Shown here one piece after another: positions 61,357 through 64,000 of a stretch of 64,000 nt of DNA. The notes beneath the pieces were generated by a model, which did no database searches, was not told the origin of the DNA, and saw nothing but the letters and a program-made list of their open reading frames with translations. Source of the stretch: Flavobacterium commune (GTDB lineage Bacteria; Bacteroidota; Bacteroidia; Flavobacteriales; Flavobacteriaceae); assembly GCF_001857965.1 (NCBI RefSeq), contig NZ_CP017774.1, forward strand, positions 3,472,001 to 3,536,000, given 5' to 3'. Positions within the stretch are counted from its first letter, which is position 1; the number at the start of each line of letters is the position of its first letter. Both the position numbers and the translations under genes were made by a program.

Positions 61357-62307
61357 TTATTTGATTGCGAACTGTATTTTGCTTAAACGCTTGCATTGGT
61401 GATGTTTTTTTTTACTGAAATCGCATAGAAATTCGTCTATTTCCGATTGCAAAATAATCGGATTTGCTCCTTCACTTTGTGCCACAATAGCTCCAATGGC
61501 ACTGGCAAAATTGATGGCATATTGCGGATCTTCACCATTGAGAAGCATGATAATTAGTGAAGCCAAAAAAGAATCACCTGAACCAACAGTATCCACAACA
61601 TTTACTTTGTAACCACAGTTGTGATAGAATGTATTGTTGTGAAAAAGTACCGCACCATGAGACCCCAGTGTAACACACACAGTTGGTGTATCGGTAAGTT
61701 CGGCAATAAATTGGATATTTTGCTCCAAGGATTTTTTATTCGAATGTAAATCTTCGCAAATTTCATTCAATTCCTCATCATTAAATTTGATAAAATCAGC
61801 GGCATATAATAAATCCAATACATTTTTCTTAGTGTAATGCGGCACTCTTAAATTAACATCGAATATTTTATATTTGGCTACTGCCAATAATTCTAATAAT
61901 GTTTTTTTAGAAATTGAATCTCGGCACGATAAACTTCCGTACACCAAAAAATCAGCCTCTTCAACTATTTTTTTATTTACAGCCGTAGTTTCAATTTTAT
62001 CCCAGGCCGACGGATACTGAATATCATAAGAAGCATTCCCTTTTTCGTTTAAAATCACATTGACAATTCCTGTTGGATAATTAGGTTTTACCTCAATTCC
62101 TCTGGTGTCAATTCCTAGATTATCTAAATAGTGAGTTAATTTTTTACCATTATTATCATCCCCTACTGCGCTTATCATCGCAACCTCTCCTCCTAGCGCC
62201 TTCAATCTTGTGGCTACGTTAAGTGGTGCTCCGCCAATTTTTTTATGTTCCAGAAATACATCAAAAAGGATTTCTCCAAAACAAACTGCTTTTAATTCTT
62301 TTTTCAT
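61357..62307 (-). CDS. PfkB-family carbohydrate kinase, fructokinase-like
   Basis: A 316-residue ribokinase-fold kinase. It begins AVCFGEILFDVFLEHKKIGGAPLNVATRLKALGG in two recognisable parts (GEILFDVF and GGAPLNVA), typical of fructokinases, and has the anion-hole/catalytic VDTVGSGDSFLASL with the base Asp. It lies 19 bp before the transporter gene in the transcribed direction, so import and phosphorylation are coupled. Fructose is the best guess. Confidence 0.9.
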   Translation of the reverse strand: MKKELKAVCFGEILFDVFLEHKKIGGAPLNVATRLKALGGEVAMISAVGDDNNGKKLTHYLDNLGIDTRGIEVKPNYPTGIVNVILNEKGNASYDIQYPSAWDKIETTAVNKKIVEEADFLVYGSLSCRDSISKKTLLELLAVAKYKIFDVNLRVPHYTKKNVLDLLYAADFIKFNDEELNEICEDLHSNKKSLEQNIQFIAELTDTPTVCVTLGSHGAVLFHNNTFYHNCGYKVNVVDTVGSGDSFLASLIIMLLNGEDPQYAINFASAIGAIVAQSEGANPIILQSEIDEFLCDFSKKKHHQCKRLSKIQFAIK

Positions 62308-62364
62308 TGCTTCTTTTTTTTAGGTTTACTGTAGTAATTGTAATATTTATTCTGTTTTTTGTTA

Positions 62365-62428
62365 CACTAAGCTTGTCTAAGTGCATACTTTCTATTAAAA
62401 TCAGGCTTCAACATCCCGAAACTTCAGG
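62365..62428. repeat. Dispersed repeat relics between kinase and epimerase genes
   Basis: CACTAAGCTTGTCTAAGTG (62365-62383) is an imperfect palindrome resembling the common CACTGAGCTTGTCGAAGTG repeat (recollection). CCCGAAACTTCAGG (62415-62428) is another near-palindrome. Confidence 0.6.
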
Positions 62429-62444
62429 ACAGACCGACAACTGA

Positions 62445-63299
62445 TTAATCATTTTTGTTGTAATATTTATTTACCATTTCCTGCATAAAAGCCAGACTGC
62501 CTTTGGCAAGATCTTCCGAATTGTATTTTGACGGTCTCCACAACGAAGTTGGCCCAATCAATTCGGTTATTTCAGATGAAAAATTTTCTAAAACCAACGG
62601 CCCCTGATAATTAATTTGAGCGAGAGCTTTAAATAAATCATCCCAACGCACATTGCCTTCACCGGTCATTCCACGATCCGATTCTGTAATGTGCAAATGA
62701 TTTAAATTATTTCCTGCCCGAATAATTGGATCGTAAAAATTAGATTCTTCAATATTCATGTGAAAAGTATCCAAATGCAAGCCAATGTTAGTTGTACCAA
62801 TATTTTCAATCATATTTAAAACTTCATCGGCAGCTGTAAATACATAACTTTCATAGCGGTTGATGGGTTCGATTCCCAGATTGATGTTATGTACTTTAGC
62901 ATAAGCCGCAACTTCGGTAAAAACTTGTTGGATAACTTTTTTTTCATCCTTAGTACAAGGATTTCCGGTGAATGTTCCAATGGCTGAATGTAAAACACCT
63001 CCTAAAAAATCACCATTCATTTCGGCTACTTTATCCAATGCTGATTTAATGATGCTTACAGCCTGTTCCGGATAAAAAGGAATATGACAATCAGCAGGCA
63101 AATTGAGTGTACAACGTGCCGAAATTTCTACTGTATCTAATTGTTTTTTTACCTGTTTGGAATCGAAATCCAATGAAGTTGGTAAAAGAATTTCCAGCAT
63201 ATCAAAACCACATTCGGCTGTTTTTTGTATCGCATATTGTCCTCCGTCAGCAGTCCAATTGGGTATAAATGATAAAATAGATGTTCCAAAAATTGGCAT
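62445..63299 (-). CDS. Sugar phosphate isomerase/epimerase, ketose 3-epimerase-like
   Basis: A 284-residue xylose-isomerase-like TIM barrel. Metal ligands characteristic of D-tagatose/D-psicose 3-epimerases are visible: Glu in LGIEPINRYESY, Asp in GLHLDTFHMNIEE, His in LHITESDRG and Glu in LVLENFSSE. It may interconvert ketoses so the kinase can use them. It belongs to the minus-strand sugar operon, 76 bp after the porin gene. Confidence 0.9.
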   Translation of the reverse strand: MPIFGTSILSFIPNWTADGGQYAIQKTAECGFDMLEILLPTSLDFDSKQVKKQLDTVEISARCTLNLPADCHIPFYPEQAVSIIKSALDKVAEMNGDFLGGVLHSAIGTFTGNPCTKDEKKVIQQVFTEVAAYAKVHNINLGIEPINRYESYVFTAADEVLNMIENIGTTNIGLHLDTFHMNIEESNFYDPIIRAGNNLNHLHITESDRGMTGEGNVRWDDLFKALAQINYQGPLVLENFSSEITELIGPTSLWRPSKYNSEDLAKGSLAFMQEMVNKYYNKND

Positions 63300-63375
63300 A
63301 ACGATTTAATTTTTAATTTAAAAAATAATTTAAGTGATACATTGTAAACAATTATTAATTAGGTAATAATGATTT

Positions 63376-64000
63376 TTAAAAAAGCCACCATTCTGTTTTA
63401 ACTCCAATATAAGATCCCCAGCGTTTTTGATTAATTTGTAAAAAAGGAGAATAATTATGGTCTTTTGCGTAGTCATTATATCTTGCTACAGTGGCAACTA
63501 ATCGAATGTGGGGACGGCTCCAGGGATCACGCTGTCCTAACGGAACAATTGTAGGAGCCAATGAAAATTTCCACATACTGGCTTCGGGATTATCACCGTC
63601 TTTTCTAACAGCATAATGCACTTCCTGAATTAGATGAAGCCAATTGGTTACATAATAAAAGTTTCTTAAGCCAATAACAAAATCAGTTTTTCGGTTATAG
63701 AGTTGGTTTCCGTTGAAATATTCATCAGTATTTGTACTTGATGACCCTCCTTTGCTTTTGGTAAAAACGCCATAACCGTTAATACTAAACTTGTTTGATA
63801 GATTCAGTAAAAAATGTTCTACCATCGTGAACGAATATGCATTAGTGTATTTTCCGTCAGTATCGGGAGCACCATAAGTTGCCCAGGTAAAGGTGTTTCC
63901 GTTGTCGCCTCCATTCGCAATTCCGGAACCGTAACGCGCTGAAATTTGGTTAAATGAACCCGGCTTCACTGTTTTAAACGGACTATTGTATTTAATTCCG
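63376..64000 (-). CDS. LamB-like carbohydrate porin, N-terminus beyond the window edge
   Basis: Outer-membrane sugar channel; 208 C-terminal codons are visible and the frame stays open to the window edge (reads ...GIKYNSPFKT before VKPGSF). Maltoporin-like strands occur: SARYGSGIANGGDNG, NLSNKFSINGYGVFTKS, LGLRNFYYVTNWLHLIQEVHYAV-type paired strands, RPHIRLVATVARYNDYAK and the closing GSYIGVKTEWWLF with a terminal aromatic. It is the upstream member of the sugar operon. Confidence 0.85.
   Translation of the reverse strand, partial: GIKYNSPFKTVKPGSFNQISARYGSGIANGGDNGNTFTWATYGAPDTDGKYTNAYSFTMVEHFLLNLSNKFSINGYGVFTKSKGGSSSTNTDEYFNGNQLYNRKTDFVIGLRNFYYVTNWLHLIQEVHYAVRKDGDNPEASMWKFSLAPTIVPLGQRDPWSRPHIRLVATVARYNDYAKDHNYSPFLQINQKRWGSYIGVKTEWWLF

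Noticed and set aside
1..64000. tRNA, rRNA or IS elements
   Set aside because: I looked through the intergenic stretches and saw no tRNA-like cloverleaf ends, rRNA segments, transposase frames or terminal inverted repeats with target duplications.

Overview
The window is an AT-rich, gene-dense chromosomal segment from a member of the Bacteroidota, most likely Flavobacterium or a close relative. Supporting signs are a PorX-type response regulator (type IX secretion control), the LpxC-FabZ fusion, a CzcA-TolC fusion, a fused HisNB, promoters of the TAnnTTTG type, few Shine-Dalgarno sites, and many secreted proteins beginning MK..F.Q. I saw no rRNA, tRNA, CRISPR array, prophage or insertion sequence.

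Layout. 1-3.3 kb (minus): alanine dehydrogenase (cut by the left edge), tsaE and porX. 3.6-4.5 kb: two small solo genes, Imm33-like and GyrI-like. 4.8-11 kb (minus): a GbsR/MarR regulator followed by a tripartite HAE1 multidrug pump, with a palindromic operator over the promoter. 11.2-12 kb: secreted DUF1080 protein. 12.3-19.6 kb (plus): HD phosphohydrolase, lpxD, lpxC-fabZ, lpxA, efp, a second lpxD-like gene and sucD. 19.8-24.2 kb: degenerate GIY-YIG protein, fabG, a VWA-like membrane protein and a YeiH-family exporter. 24.4-39.4 kb (plus): thioredoxin-like, apbE, DUF4266 and DUF3570 genes with a two-component pair; then an LtaS/MdoB-like transferase; then a CzcA/CzcB metal pump with an MbfA-like ferritin/VIT1 protein. 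39.5-47.9 kb (plus): a complete his operon behind a histidine leader peptide and attenuator. 47.9-54.3 kb: esterase, leucyl aminopeptidase, ATP-grasp, M1 peptidase and DUF4240 genes. 54.4-59.6 kb: FAD monooxygenase, LLM oxidoreductase, a pseudo-exonuclease and a DUF294 sensor protein. 60-64 kb (minus): a sugar-uptake operon of LamB-like porin (cut by the right edge), epimerase, PfkB kinase and FucP-type transporter.

Most notable points. (1) Three copies of a (C/T)TTAAG-N5-CTTAAG direct repeat, matching the known PmrA box, sit upstream of the thioredoxin/apbE/two-component operon, the LtaS-like gene and the metal-efflux operon, suggesting one local regulon. (2) In that regulon ApbE is encoded with a DUF3570 protein that carries an SGASKS motif resembling an ApbE flavinylation site. 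(3) The his leader shows all parts of a classical attenuator: His codons, protector hairpin, antiterminator and terminator. (4) Nearly every gap inside the his and lpx clusters is filled by a different 50-100 bp hairpin-forming repeat.
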